Shown in pieces: positions 34,018 through 42,640 of a stretch of DNA of 64,000 nucleotides. Under the pieces are notes generated by a model. It made no database searches and was not told the origin of the DNA. It saw nothing but the letters and a program-made list of their open reading frames with translations. A program made the position numbers and the translations under genes. The first letter of the stretch is position 1. Each line of letters begins with the position of its first letter. This DNA is from an uncultured Phascolarctobacterium sp. Lineage in GTDB: Bacteria; Bacillota; Negativicutes; Acidaminococcales; Acidaminococcaceae. Location: positions 1-64,000 of the forward strand of contig CAJKLD010000010.1 in the NCBI GenBank assembly GCA_905200645.1, read 5' to 3'.

Positions 34018-35665
34018 AAAAAATATTAGCATTTTTAAACTGAAAAATTTTTCTCTGTCCCAGCAAATAGTTCTGCTTATAAGCTTGGTAGTATGTATTG
34101 CGCTGCTGCCTGCCTCCATGTTTACTATTTATCGCGTATCTAAGGTTATTTATGACCGCGTTAGTATCAATGCCGTGAGTATTAACAATATTCTTTGTAA
34201 TTCCACTGAGATTCAGCAGAGTTTGCAAAAGCAGAATATTCGCGTTAATACTAAAGTAGATTCATATATGGCAGCTTATGTTAATGATGTTGACCATTCT
34301 GATGAAGCCGGTGTAGCCATTTACGATAAGTACGGTCGTTTACGGGTTATGTATAATCCGGGTAATCTGCCTAATTTTGCCGATAGCGCCCGCGACCTCA
34401 TGGAAAAATACGCCGAATTAGAAAGAATTACCTGGCAGGAGAATTATGCTATTCCTAATAAGGCTTTTGGTTTTGTTAAAGGCAAAGATAATGAAACTAT
34501 TGGTTATGTTGTTACCGGTTATTCTGATGATATTCTGAATAAATCCACTATTGACTCTGTTTTGTTTTTGCTGCTGATGGCTTTTTTAGGCTTGGTTATT
34601 GGTATTTTAGGTGCTGTTTTTCTTGCCGGGAGGATTAAAAGGGTTCTTTTTGGCTATGAACCGGAAGAAATTGCCCGCCTTTTGCAGGAGCGCAATATTA
34701 TTTTGAATTCCGTGCGTGAAGGTATTATCAACGTCAACAGTGAAAGTATTATCACCGTGGTTAATTCCGAAGCAAAAATGCTCTTGGAACAGGCCGGTAT
34801 TTCTGACTGCAACGACCTTTACGGCAAGTCTGCTATAGAGGTTTTAGGGCATGTTCCTTTAAACGATATTATTAAAGAGGGAAAAACCTTAGTAGATGCG
34901 TCCGTGAGATTTGGTAATACTATCTTTGTTGTTACTGCCGTACCTCTTTTGGGTATTTCTACAGGCGAGCAGGTTTTAGGTGCGGTTATCACTTTCCGTA
35001 AAAAGTCTGTAGTAGAAGAAATGGCTAATCAACTGACCGGTTTTAAAAATTATGTTACGGCTTTACGTGCTCAAACTCATGAATTTATGAATAAAATGCA
35101 CGTTATTATGGGACTTATCGATATGAAGGCTTATAATGAGCTGAAAAATTACACGCAGGAAATTGCTTATAACCGTCAGTCCGAGGTTTCGTATATTGTA
35201 ACGCGTTTAAAGGATATTACGCTTTCCGGTTTTATTTTAGGTAAAATCAGTCGTAGCCGTGAACTGGATATTGATTTTAGACTTACCGAGGAAAGCGAAG
35301 TTCACAGCGAGCTTGACGTGCCTTCTGTACACGATATAGTTTTGATTGCCGGTAATTTAATAGAAAATGCCTTTGACGCTCTTAAAAATTATAACGGTGA
35401 ACGCATTGTAAATCTCTCTATACTTGATTTTGATAAAGAAATTGTAATTGTAGTGGAGGATTCTGGTCCCGGCATGAGCGAAATGACCAAACAAAAAATC
35501 TACGAACGTGGCTTCAGTACTAAGGATGATAGCGGACGTGGATTTGGTTTGTTCTTAGCTAAGCAAAGTGTAGATAGTCTTAATGGTACTATTATTGTAG
35601 AGTCTGCATTGGGAGAAGGAACTACTTTTACTGTGCGATTACCTGTGAAAAAGGTGGTAGAATAA
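34001..35665 (+). CDS. CitA/DcuS-type sensor histidine kinase
   Basis: 554-aa membrane sensor. Two membrane segments (about residues 20-42 and 188-212) flank an extracytoplasmic PASp/CHASE-like sensor; a cytoplasmic PAS follows (about 225-340), then the SPOB-type H-box RAQTHEFMNKMH (phosphorylated His near 370) and a HATPase_c domain (NLIENAFDA, DSGPGMS, GRGFGLFL). CitA/DcuS kinases sense citrate, C4-dicarboxylates or malate. The sensor's ligand-binding motif is diverged, so the ligand is open. Starts within prfC and is followed 1 nt later by its response regulator. Confidence 0.88.
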   Translation: MWKKFKKNISIFKLKNFSLSQQIVLLISLVVCIALLPASMFTIYRVSKVIYDRVSINAVSINNILCNSTEIQQSLQKQNIRVNTKVDSYMAAYVNDVDHSDEAGVAIYDKYGRLRVMYNPGNLPNFADSARDLMEKYAELERITWQENYAIPNKAFGFVKGKDNETIGYVVTGYSDDILNKSTIDSVLFLLLMAFLGLVIGILGAVFLAGRIKRVLFGYEPEEIARLLQERNIILNSVREGIINVNSESIITVVNSEAKMLLEQAGISDCNDLYGKSAIEVLGHVPLNDIIKEGKTLVDASVRFGNTIFVVTAVPLLGISTGEQVLGAVITFRKKSVVEEMANQLTGFKNYVTALRAQTHEFMNKMHVIMGLIDMKAYNELKNYTQEIAYNRQSEVSYIVTRLKDITLSGFILGKISRSRELDIDFRLTEESEVHSELDVPSVHDIVLIAGNLIENAFDALKNYNGERIVNLSILDFDKEIVIVVEDSGPGMSEMTKQKIYERGFSTKDDSGRGFGLFLAKQSVDSLNGTIIVESALGEGTTFTVRLPVKKVVE

Positions 35666-35666
35666 G

Positions 35667-36371
35667 ATGATCAATGTTTTGGTTGTTGAAGATGATCCGA
35701 TGGTTGCTCAACTGCACGAGCACTATTTAAGCCAAATTAAGGGCTTTCAATTATGTGATATTGCCAATAATGGTGATACGGCACTAAAATTATTGAGTAA
35801 AAAAATATATGATTTACTGATTCTTGACATTTTTATGCCTACTATGGACGGATTGCAGCTTTTAGCAAAGATTCGTGAAAATGCTTACGATGTAGATGTA
35901 ATTATTGTGTCTGCTGCCAATGATAAGGATAAGATAAAGCAGGCTCTGCGTCTTGGTGCGGTTGATTATATTATTAAACCTTTTGAATTTGAAAGATTTA
36001 ATATAGCTTTAAACAATTATCTTAAACGTTATCACATCGTGGAAGAGCAAAGCATTATTGAACAATCCGATTTGGATCAAACTATTATCCGTCGGGAAGA
36101 ACAGTTGGTAGTTAGTTTACCAAAAGGTTTGGATAAAAACACCTTGGCTACAGTATGGCAGTGCATTTGCAGTATAGATGGCATGTTTACTACGGAAGAA
36201 GTAGCCGGTAAAGTAGGTATTTCCCGCGTTTCCATCCGCAAATATCTTGAGTTTTTAAAATCACTGCGTTTATTAAAATTAGATTTGCACCGCGGTTCTG
36301 TGGGCAGACCTGTATATAAATATTTGTGCCTTGATAAACAAAGTGATGTTTTGAAGGCGTACATCCAATAA
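35667..36371 (+). CDS. CitB/DcuR-type response regulator
   Basis: 234 aa. Receiver domain (residues 1-122) with acidic pair EDD near 9, phospho-acceptor Asp54 in LILDIFMP and Lys106 in IIKPFEFE; the C-terminal part carries a CitT-type HTH (FTTEEVAGKVGISRVSIRKYL). Partner of the kinase directly upstream. Typical targets are carboxylate transporters; none lies in this window. Confidence 0.9.
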   Translation: MINVLVVEDDPMVAQLHEHYLSQIKGFQLCDIANNGDTALKLLSKKIYDLLILDIFMPTMDGLQLLAKIRENAYDVDVIIVSAANDKDKIKQALRLGAVDYIIKPFEFERFNIALNNYLKRYHIVEEQSIIEQSDLDQTIIRREEQLVVSLPKGLDKNTLATVWQCICSIDGMFTTEEVAGKVGISRVSIRKYLEFLKSLRLLKLDLHRGSVGRPVYKYLCLDKQSDVLKAYIQ

Positions 36372-36388
36372 TAAAGAGAGGCTAAAAA

Positions 36389-37120
36389 ATGCTAGAGCCA
36401 ATAAAAATTTTAGGTGTTCCTGTACATCCGCTTACTATGCAGCAATCTGTTGACGAACTAGAAGAACGTCTGCTGGCTGGCAAGCAGACCTTTGTTGTTA
36501 CTGCTAATGCCGAAATTATTATGATGTGTCAGCAGGACGCTGAATATAATCGCATAATCAGTATGGAAGCAGAGCTGGTGCTGCCCGACGGAGCGGGAGC
36601 AGTGTGGGCAGGCCGTTATCTTGGCTACAAGGTGCCGGAACGTGTGGCTGGTTTTGATTTATACAATCATTTGTTGGCATTGTCGGCTAAAAAAGGTTAT
36701 AAAGCATATTTTTTTGGCGGTTCGCCCAATATTGCCGAGGCTGCTAAGCTAAAATCTGAAAGCTTATATCCGGGCGTGCAGATAGTTGGCTGTCATAACG
36801 GTTATTTTACAGCAAAGGATGAACCGCAAATCATTGAAGCGATAAATAATTCCGGTGCGGATATGTTGTTTGTGGCTTTAGGTGCGCCTAAGCAGGAAAA
36901 ATGGATTTTGGCTAATCGTAAAGCTTTAAAGCCGCGCATTATTATGGGTATTGGCGGCAGCTTTGATGTCTTGGCAGGTAAAATGGAGCGTGCTCCTAAA
37001 TGGATGCAGGATGCTTCTTTAGAGTGGGCTTTTCGTTTGTACAAACAGCCAAGCCGTTTTATGCGTATGCTGGCGCTGCCTAAGTTTGTTTTTAAGGTGA
37101 TTTTTCACGATAAAGATTAA
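36389..37120 (+). CDS. WecG/TagA/CpsF family glycosyltransferase
   Basis: 243-aa GT26 enzyme; in TagA it transfers N-acetylmannosamine to undecaprenyl-PP-GlcNAc. Family signatures: TANAEIIMMCQQD, LPDGAGAVWAGRYLG, FFGGSPNIAEAA, ALGAPKQEKWI and GIGGSFDVLAGKMERAP. It probably acts on a lipid-linked surface glycan. It follows the two-component system at 17 nt, possibly in the same transcript, and ends at the hairpin at 37208. Confidence 0.88.
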   Translation: MLEPIKILGVPVHPLTMQQSVDELEERLLAGKQTFVVTANAEIIMMCQQDAEYNRIISMEAELVLPDGAGAVWAGRYLGYKVPERVAGFDLYNHLLALSAKKGYKAYFFGGSPNIAEAAKLKSESLYPGVQIVGCHNGYFTAKDEPQIIEAINNSGADMLFVALGAPKQEKWILANRKALKPRIIMGIGGSFDVLAGKMERAPKWMQDASLEWAFRLYKQPSRFMRMLALPKFVFKVIFHDKD

Positions 37121-37178
37121 AATTAGGCATTGCGGTAGAAGAAATACCTGTTTATTGTTAAATATTTAACGCTTAGAA

Positions 37179-37207
37179 TAGACAAAAAACATAAGCTGTA
37201 TTATAAT
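37179..37207 (+). promoter_or_regulatory. promoter of psd-pssA
   Basis: TAGACA (37179-37184), 17-bp spacer, TATAAT (37202-37207). Predicted start falls inside the hairpin that follows. Confidence 0.6.
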
Positions 37208-37248
37208 AAAGTGATGGAAAGGCTTGATTAAGCTGTCCATCACTTTTT
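37208..37248 (+). terminator. hairpin after wecG/tagA overlapping the psd promoter start
   Basis: AAAGTGATGGA (37208-37218) pairs with TCCATCACTTT (37236-37246), an inner GCTT/AAGC, then TTTTT. Reads as the terminator of the upstream operon; because psd transcription would start within the left arm, psd transcripts should escape it. Confidence 0.65.
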
Positions 37249-37299
37249 GTGTTATGTAAGTGTTTAGATATATTGCCTTTAGAGAAAGCGAGGATTTTA

Positions 37300-37929
37300 A
37301 TGTTTATTGTTAAAGATGGATATCCTTTTATTATAGTCTGCTTAATTGCAACAGCCATAGTATATTATTTCTTTGGCGCAGCGTGGGCAGTAATCCCGTT
37401 AGTGCTAGCGATATACTTTGCATATTTCTTTAGAGATTTTCATCGCAGTATGCCATTTGACCCCAATATTTTGTATTCTCCTGCCGACGGTACGGTTATG
37501 GGTATAGAAGAAATTTTTGATGACGAATATTTAAATGAACCAGCTTTGAAGCTGACGATTTTTCTTTCTGTTTTTAACGTGCATACTAATCGCAGTCCCT
37601 TAGATGGCGAAATAAAGTATCAGCGTTATACATGCGGACAGTTTGTTCCGGCTTATGAAAAGTCTGCTTCTTTTGAAAATGAGCGTCATGCCATTGGTAT
37701 TGATAACGGTCAAATACGTTTTCTGGTTATTCAGGTAGCAGGTCTCTTAGCCCGTCGTATTGTGTCTTGGGTGACGGTTGGTCATCAGCTAAAACAAGGC
37801 GAGACCTATGGTATGATTAAATTTGGCTCCAGTACAGAGCTGATTGTTCCGCGTAATGTAGAAATTACGGTCAAAAAAGGACAAACTGTTGTCGGCGGTG
37901 TAACCGTAGTAGGGAGGATAAAAGCATAA
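37300..37929 (+). CDS. psd: phosphatidylserine decarboxylase, short type
   Basis: Makes phosphatidylethanolamine from phosphatidylserine. 209 aa, the compact pyruvoyl class (Psd-A). Two N-terminal membrane segments (about 10-45), SPADGTVMGIEE, FLSVFNVHTNRSP with the conserved His, and the self-cleavage site FGSSTEL near 172, where Ser becomes the pyruvoyl group. The ATG at 37300 has GAGG 8 nt upstream. The stop overlaps the pssA start by one base. Confidence 0.92.
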   Translation: MFIVKDGYPFIIVCLIATAIVYYFFGAAWAVIPLVLAIYFAYFFRDFHRSMPFDPNILYSPADGTVMGIEEIFDDEYLNEPALKLTIFLSVFNVHTNRSPLDGEIKYQRYTCGQFVPAYEKSASFENERHAIGIDNGQIRFLVIQVAGLLARRIVSWVTVGHQLKQGETYGMIKFGSSTELIVPRNVEITVKKGQTVVGGVTVVGRIKA

Positions 37930-38612
37930 TGAATTATCGTAGGCTTGTACCCAACAGCATTAGCTCTACTAGTTTAATTTTTGGTATACTTTCTATTTTT
38001 AAAACTATTCAGGGAGATTTTTTTTATGCTCCTGTTTTTATCGTCATTGCTGTAATTTTTGATTCTCTTGATGGTCGTGCGGCACGTGCTTTGGGTGTCG
38101 GCGGCGGAGATTTTGGCAAGGAAATGGATTCTCTCTGCGACATGTGCTCCTTTGGCGTTGCTCCCGCTATTATGATTTACCAATTTGGCTTACAAGGATT
38201 AGGTCTTGTTGGTCAGGTAATTGCAGCACTGTTTGCCGTAGGCGGTTGTTTGCGTTTAGCGCGCTTTAACTGCAATACAGGCGTTGTGCACGGTTATTTT
38301 CAAGGTATGCCGATACCTGCGGGCGCATGTTTTTTAGCCGCCTATGTTTTAAGCGGCTACCATTTTAACGCTTATTTAACTGCTGTAATGACCTTAATTA
38401 TTGCAGTTATTATGTATAGTAATGTAAAATTTCCCGATTTTAAGGGTAAGGGCAATCCTATGTACCGTATTCCCGTAATTATTGCTTTAGTTATTGGCGC
38501 GGCAATGCTGTTTAACCGTCCTGGTGCATGGCCTTTTGTAGCGATGTTTACTTATACTATTGCCGGTATTATCAACCATATTTATCGTGCAGCTACGGGT
38601 AAAAATAATTAA
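37929..38612 (+). CDS. pssA: CDP-diacylglycerol--serine O-phosphatidyltransferase
   Basis: 227-aa membrane enzyme making phosphatidylserine. The CDP-alcohol transferase motif DSLDGRAARALG, with GKEMDSLCD completing the D..DG..AR...G...D...D pattern, lies near residues 43-68. About seven membrane segments. Co-translated with psd, so the pair supplies PE. Confidence 0.94.
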   Translation: MNYRRLVPNSISSTSLIFGILSIFKTIQGDFFYAPVFIVIAVIFDSLDGRAARALGVGGGDFGKEMDSLCDMCSFGVAPAIMIYQFGLQGLGLVGQVIAALFAVGGCLRLARFNCNTGVVHGYFQGMPIPAGACFLAAYVLSGYHFNAYLTAVMTLIIAVIMYSNVKFPDFKGKGNPMYRIPVIIALVIGAAMLFNRPGAWPFVAMFTYTIAGIINHIYRAATGKNN

Positions 38613-38645
38613 GCTTACGGTATATTTCAGTAAAGGAGATTTTTG

Positions 38646-39941
38646 ATGTATACAGTTTTTGATATAGTCATGATACCTTTGCAGATACTGATTATATTTT
38701 TCACGCTCTATTACTTCTTCGTTTCTTGGTTTGGACTGTTTGGCAAAAAAAAGGAAGTTAAAATATATGACGAAAGTAAGACTTTTGCTTTGATTGCCTG
38801 CGCGCATAACGAAGAAAGGGTTATCGCTCAACTGGTAGATAATCTGCGCCGCTTAAATTACAATGACGCGTTGTATGATGTTTTTGTAGTGGCAGATAAT
38901 TGTAGTGACCATACTGCTGAAGTTGCCAGAAAAGCAGGCGCTTTGGTGCATGAGCGTTTCAGTGAGGAAGGCAAGGGCAAGGGCTTTGCGCTGGCGTGGA
39001 TGTTCGAGCGTTTGTTCAAGCTGGCAAAAAAGTATGACGCAGTCTGTGTTTTTGACGCTGATAATTTAGTACATCCTGACTTTCTGCGAGAGATGAACAG
39101 CCGTCTATGTCATGGCGAGCGCATTATTCAAGGTTATATTGACGCAAAAAATCCTACTGATACGTGGATAAGCGGAGTTTTTGCTATTTCTTTCTGGATT
39201 GTAAACCATGTATGGAGCTTGGCTAAATATAATATGGGTTTGTCTTGCTGCTTGGGCGGCACTGGTATGTGCTTTGATACGGAGGTTTTGAAGCGCTATG
39301 GTTGGCGTGCTACCTGTCTGACTGAGGATATGGAATTTACTATTCAGGCGATGATGGAAAACATTCCTACTACTTGGGCGCATGATGCAATTATTTATGA
39401 TGAAAAGCCGCTGACCTTTATGCAGACCTGGAATCAGCGTAAGCGTTGGTCGCAAGGTCATTTTGACGTGGCAGACCGTTATTTATGGCCGATGATAAAA
39501 AAAGCTATCAAAACCCGTAATATTGTAATGCTGGATTGCTCTGTGAATTTGATTCAACCGTATTTCTTAATGGTTTCAACATTTTTCGTGCTATGCAGCT
39601 ATATTTATAATTATGTACCGTTCTATACTAATATTCTATATAAGGTTATTCCTTTAGAGGTTTGGACTCTTGTTGGCGTAGGACAGTATATTTTTCCGGT
39701 AGCTGTGTTGTGGAAAATTCATGCTTCTTTGAAATCGTGGTTTTATCTGCTTTTATATCCGCTGTTCATTTATAGCTGGATTCCCATTACTGCTTTAGGC
39801 TGGTGGCACCGCAACGACCACGATTGGAATCATACTCTACATACGCGCGGCATTAGCTTTGACGATGTTATTATTCCCGACGATGCGGTTAACGACGGAC
39901 CTAAAGAGGTTATTTTTGTTCGTGATAAAAAAGAAAACTAA
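38646..39941 (+). CDS. membrane-bound family 2 glycosyltransferase
   Basis: 431 aa. N-terminal membrane segment, a GT2 catalytic domain (about 45-280) with CAHNEE, VVADNCSDHT, FDADNLV and the processive-type QRKRWSQGH motif near residue 268, then three to four C-terminal membrane segments. Resembles BcsA/NodC-like synthases without a PilZ domain; product unknown. The ATG at 38646 has AAGGAG 8 nt upstream (TTG at 38643 is less likely). 33 nt after pssA and probably co-transcribed. Confidence 0.85.
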   Translation: MYTVFDIVMIPLQILIIFFTLYYFFVSWFGLFGKKKEVKIYDESKTFALIACAHNEERVIAQLVDNLRRLNYNDALYDVFVVADNCSDHTAEVARKAGALVHERFSEEGKGKGFALAWMFERLFKLAKKYDAVCVFDADNLVHPDFLREMNSRLCHGERIIQGYIDAKNPTDTWISGVFAISFWIVNHVWSLAKYNMGLSCCLGGTGMCFDTEVLKRYGWRATCLTEDMEFTIQAMMENIPTTWAHDAIIYDEKPLTFMQTWNQRKRWSQGHFDVADRYLWPMIKKAIKTRNIVMLDCSVNLIQPYFLMVSTFFVLCSYIYNYVPFYTNILYKVIPLEVWTLVGVGQYIFPVAVLWKIHASLKSWFYLLLYPLFIYSWIPITALGWWHRNDHDWNHTLHTRGISFDDVIIPDDAVNDGPKEVIFVRDKKEN

Positions 39942-39949
39942 ATTTTATT

Positions 39950-39985
39950 TAACTCCGTAGCTTTATGGTTGCGGAGTTATTTTTA
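39950..39985 (+). terminator. terminator of psd-pssA-glycosyltransferase
   Basis: AACTCCG (39951-39957) pairs with CGGAGTT (39972-39978), followed by ATTTTTAT. Confidence 0.65.
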
Positions 39986-39987
39986 TA

Positions 39988-40017
39988 CAGTGTACACTGA
40001 TACATATGAGTATACAG
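39988..40017. promoter_or_regulatory. palindromic operator-like element before the salvage operon
   Basis: CAGTGTACACTG (39988-39999) is a perfect 12-bp palindrome; TATACAG occurs at 39984-39990 and again at 40011-40017. It lies 38-60 bp upstream of the promoter and has the form of a regulator binding site. No regulator is assigned. Confidence 0.4.
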
Positions 40018-40056
40018 TATATGTTAAAGTAAGAAGTTTATTTTATGTGGAATTTA

Positions 40057-40065
40057 TGATATAAT
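40057..40065 (+). promoter_or_regulatory. extended -10 promoter of the HAD-mtnP-mtnA operon
   Basis: TGA-TATAAT (40057-40065) with TTTATT at 40037-40042 at 17 bp. Supports translation starting at TTG 40099 rather than at the ATG at 40081, which would leave almost no leader. Confidence 0.6.
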
Positions 40066-40098
40066 ACTAGAATAAATAGTATGATGAGGAGAACTCTC

Positions 40099-40770
40099 TT
40101 GATAAAAGGAATTCTATTTGATTTCGACGGTACCTTAGCTAACACTATTGATTTAATAGTAGCGACGTTTGAATATACTTTGCAGACGGCTTTAGGCTTT
40201 ACTCCGCCTAGACAAGAGATTATCAATACGATTGGCTTGCCTTTGGGCGATGCTATGACTATACTTTCGCGTCAGCCGGAAATGGTGACGGAGCTTCGCA
40301 AGGTTTACAAAATATTCAACGCAGCGAATCATGATAAAATGATTAAACCCATTGACGGGATTGCTGAATTGTTGGCTGAATTAAAGCAGCGAGAAATTAA
40401 AATAGCTGTTGTTACCTCCAAAAAACAGGTTATGCTGGAACGAGGTATCAACTGCTTAAATATGATTTCTTATATTGACGCTACAGTTTCGGTATTAGAT
40501 ACGGAGCGAGGCAAGCCTCATCCCGACCCAATGCTGTTGGCCAGTGAAAGGCTTGGCTTACAGCCGGAGGAATGCTTGTGCGTGGGCGATAGTCCTTATG
40601 ATTTGCAAAGCGGTCACGCGGCAGGCTGTAAGACAGTAGCGGTAGGCTATACCACGTTTCCTTGGCAAAAAATTTTAGACGAGGGAAAACCTGATTATAC
40701 TATCAATAAACCGCAGGATTTAGTAAAAATTATAGAAAAAATAAATTTGGAGGAGGCAAAAAATGCGTAA
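40099..40770 (+). CDS. HAD-IA phosphatase, PpaX/Gph-like
   Basis: 223 aa. Motif I FDFDGTLAN near residue 7, cap domain, motif II VVTSKK, motif III KPHPDP and motif IV CVGDSPYDLQ. Resembles pyrophosphatase PpaX and phosphoglycolate phosphatase. The TTG at 40099 has AGGAG 7 nt upstream; upstream ATG codons at 40081 and 40084 lack an RBS. It is the first gene of a SAM by-product salvage operon and overlaps mtnP by 8 nt, so a sugar phosphate from that pathway is one possible substrate (inference). Confidence 0.85.
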   Translation: MIKGILFDFDGTLANTIDLIVATFEYTLQTALGFTPPRQEIINTIGLPLGDAMTILSRQPEMVTELRKVYKIFNAANHDKMIKPIDGIAELLAELKQREIKIAVVTSKKQVMLERGINCLNMISYIDATVSVLDTERGKPHPDPMLLASERLGLQPEECLCVGDSPYDLQSGHAAGCKTVAVGYTTFPWQKILDEGKPDYTINKPQDLVKIIEKINLEEAKNA

Positions 40771-41560
40771 AATAGCTATTATTGGCGGCACGGGCATTTA
40801 TAGTCCGGAAGCTTTAAGTGGTTTTGAAGAAAAGATTATTGAGACACCCTATGGTTCTGCTTTGTGCAACATTGGTTCTATAGCAGATAATCAGGTGATA
40901 TTTATTACTCGACATGGTATTGGCCATAAAACTGCGCCCCATAAGGTAAATTATCGCGCTAATATTTGGGCGTTGAAAAGCTTAGGTACGGAAGAAATTT
41001 TTTCTACTACCGCCGTTGGCAGCCTCAATCCGGAGATGAAGGCCGGTCATTTTGTAGTATGCGATAATGTTTTGGACTTTACTAAGAGCCGTATCAATAC
41101 TTTTTATGATACTCCCGAACGCGGCGTAGTACATGCGGATTTTTCCTATCCCTATTGTCCGGTAGTACGCGAAAAGGTTATTAAATGCTTAGAAAAAACT
41201 GACATTACCTTCCATAAAACAGGCACTTATGTGTGTACCGAAGGCCCTCGCTTTGAAAGCGCTGCGGAAATTAAAATGTTCGCTATGCTGGGCGGTGACG
41301 TTGTAGGTATGACCAACATGCCGGAATGTATTTTAGCTCGTGAAGCAGAAATGTGTTACAGCACTTGCTCTATTGTAACCAATATGGCTGCCGGTATTTC
41401 TCCGACGCCATTGTCTCATGCCGAGGTTGTTGAAGCAATGGGCAGAAGCATAGCGAATATGAATAGGCTTATTGAAGCCTTTATCAATTATAGCGAACCT
41501 ACAGAGGCAGCATGTAACTGTCACGAAGCCTTAAAAGAATTTGGCGGGTTTAAGCTCTAA
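40763..41560 (+). CDS. mtnP: S-methyl-5'-thioadenosine phosphorylase
   Basis: Splits methylthioadenosine with phosphate into adenine and 5-methylthioribose 1-phosphate. 265 aa, trimeric MTAP family: IGGTGIY at the N-terminus, FITRHGIGH, PHKVNYRANIWALK, GTYVCTEGPRFES, and GMTNMPECILAREAEMCY with the SD/ND-type base contact. GGAGGAGG precedes the ATG. Its product is the substrate of the next gene. Confidence 0.93.
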   Translation: MRKIAIIGGTGIYSPEALSGFEEKIIETPYGSALCNIGSIADNQVIFITRHGIGHKTAPHKVNYRANIWALKSLGTEEIFSTTAVGSLNPEMKAGHFVVCDNVLDFTKSRINTFYDTPERGVVHADFSYPYCPVVREKVIKCLEKTDITFHKTGTYVCTEGPRFESAAEIKMFAMLGGDVVGMTNMPECILAREAEMCYSTCSIVTNMAAGISPTPLSHAEVVEAMGRSIANMNRLIEAFINYSEPTEAACNCHEALKEFGGFKL

Positions 41561-41576
41561 GGAGATTTTACAGATA

Positions 41577-42638
41577 ATGGTTGAAACAATGCGCTGGGAG
41601 CAGCAAACGCAAAGTTTGATACTTTTGGATCAAACAAAGCTGCCTCAAGAATGTATTTTTATTACCTGTCAAGACTATTTGCGAGTTAAGCTGGCTATTG
41701 AGCGTTTAGAAGTTCGCGGCGCGCCTGCTATCGGCGCTGCTGCCGCCTTCGGCATGGTACTGGGAGCGTTGGCGTGTGCCGATAAGCCTGATTTTATCCA
41801 TGCTTTGGCTAAGGTGTGCGCGGAGCTTATAAGCGCCCGTCCTACGGCAGTAAATTTGGCTTGGGCCTGCAACAAGCAATTTGCGTTGGCAGTTAAGCTG
41901 CATGAGGAAGATGTTGCTCCTTATAAAATTATCAAGGAGTTAGAACACGCAGCGCTGACAATTTATGAGGAAGATATTGCACGCAATAAAAAAATGGGTG
42001 AGTACGGTGCTGCTGTTTTGCCTGATGATGCAGTGGTTTTAACTCATTGTAACGCCGGTGCGCTAGCTACCTGCGGCTGGGGTACGGCGTTGGGAGTAAT
42101 TCGCAGCGCTCACACTTTAGGTAAAATAAAAATGGTTTATGCTGACGAAACCAGGCCGCTTTTGCAGGGAGCAAGGCTGACTGCCTACGAATTGCTGGAG
42201 GATAAAATTCCTGTCACGCTGATTACGGATAATATGGCAGCCTGGACTATGAAAACCAAAGGCGTAAATGCCGTAGTCGTTGGTGCAGACAGAATTGCCG
42301 CTAATGGTGATGCTGCTAACAAAATAGGCACTTACGGTGTTGCGCTGGCTGCCAAAGCTCATGGTATACCTTTTTACATTGCCGCGCCTGTGAGTACGTT
42401 TGATTTTTCTCTTGTCAGCGGTGAGCAGATTCCCATAGAGGAGCGTGCTGGCGAAGAAGTAAAAGCTTTCCGCAGCGAACAGTCTGCGCCTAACTGTGTA
42501 GCTACATTTAACCCTGCTTTTGACGTTACGCCGTCAGAGCTGATTGCAGGAATCATTACTGAATACGGTGTGATAACCGCACCCTATATAGAAAATATTA
42601 AGCATCTGCAGGAGCAGAGCAAGGAGGAGTTTTTATAA
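41577..42638 (+). CDS. mtnA: S-methyl-5-thioribose-1-phosphate isomerase
   Basis: Converts 5-methylthioribose 1-phosphate to the ribulose form. 353 aa; VRGAPAIGAAAAFG, catalytic Cys in THCNAGALATCGWGTALG near residue 163, and catalytic Asp in VGADRIAANGDAANKIGTY near 242. The ATG at 41577 follows AAGGAG at 41559-41564; a TTG at 41541 inside mtnP is rejected. No mtnB/mtnC/mtnD or mtnW/mtnX follows. Confidence 0.94.
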   Translation: MVETMRWEQQTQSLILLDQTKLPQECIFITCQDYLRVKLAIERLEVRGAPAIGAAAAFGMVLGALACADKPDFIHALAKVCAELISARPTAVNLAWACNKQFALAVKLHEEDVAPYKIIKELEHAALTIYEEDIARNKKMGEYGAAVLPDDAVVLTHCNAGALATCGWGTALGVIRSAHTLGKIKMVYADETRPLLQGARLTAYELLEDKIPVTLITDNMAAWTMKTKGVNAVVVGADRIAANGDAANKIGTYGVALAAKAHGIPFYIAAPVSTFDFSLVSGEQIPIEERAGEEVKAFRSEQSAPNCVATFNPAFDVTPSELIAGIITEYGVITAPYIENIKHLQEQSKEEFL

Positions 42639-42640
42639 AT

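Noticed and set aside
40081..40098. ATG starts of the HAD phosphatase at 40081/40084
   Set aside because: They lie before the AGGAG site and within about 10-20 nt of the expected transcript start; TTG at 40099 fits both signals better.
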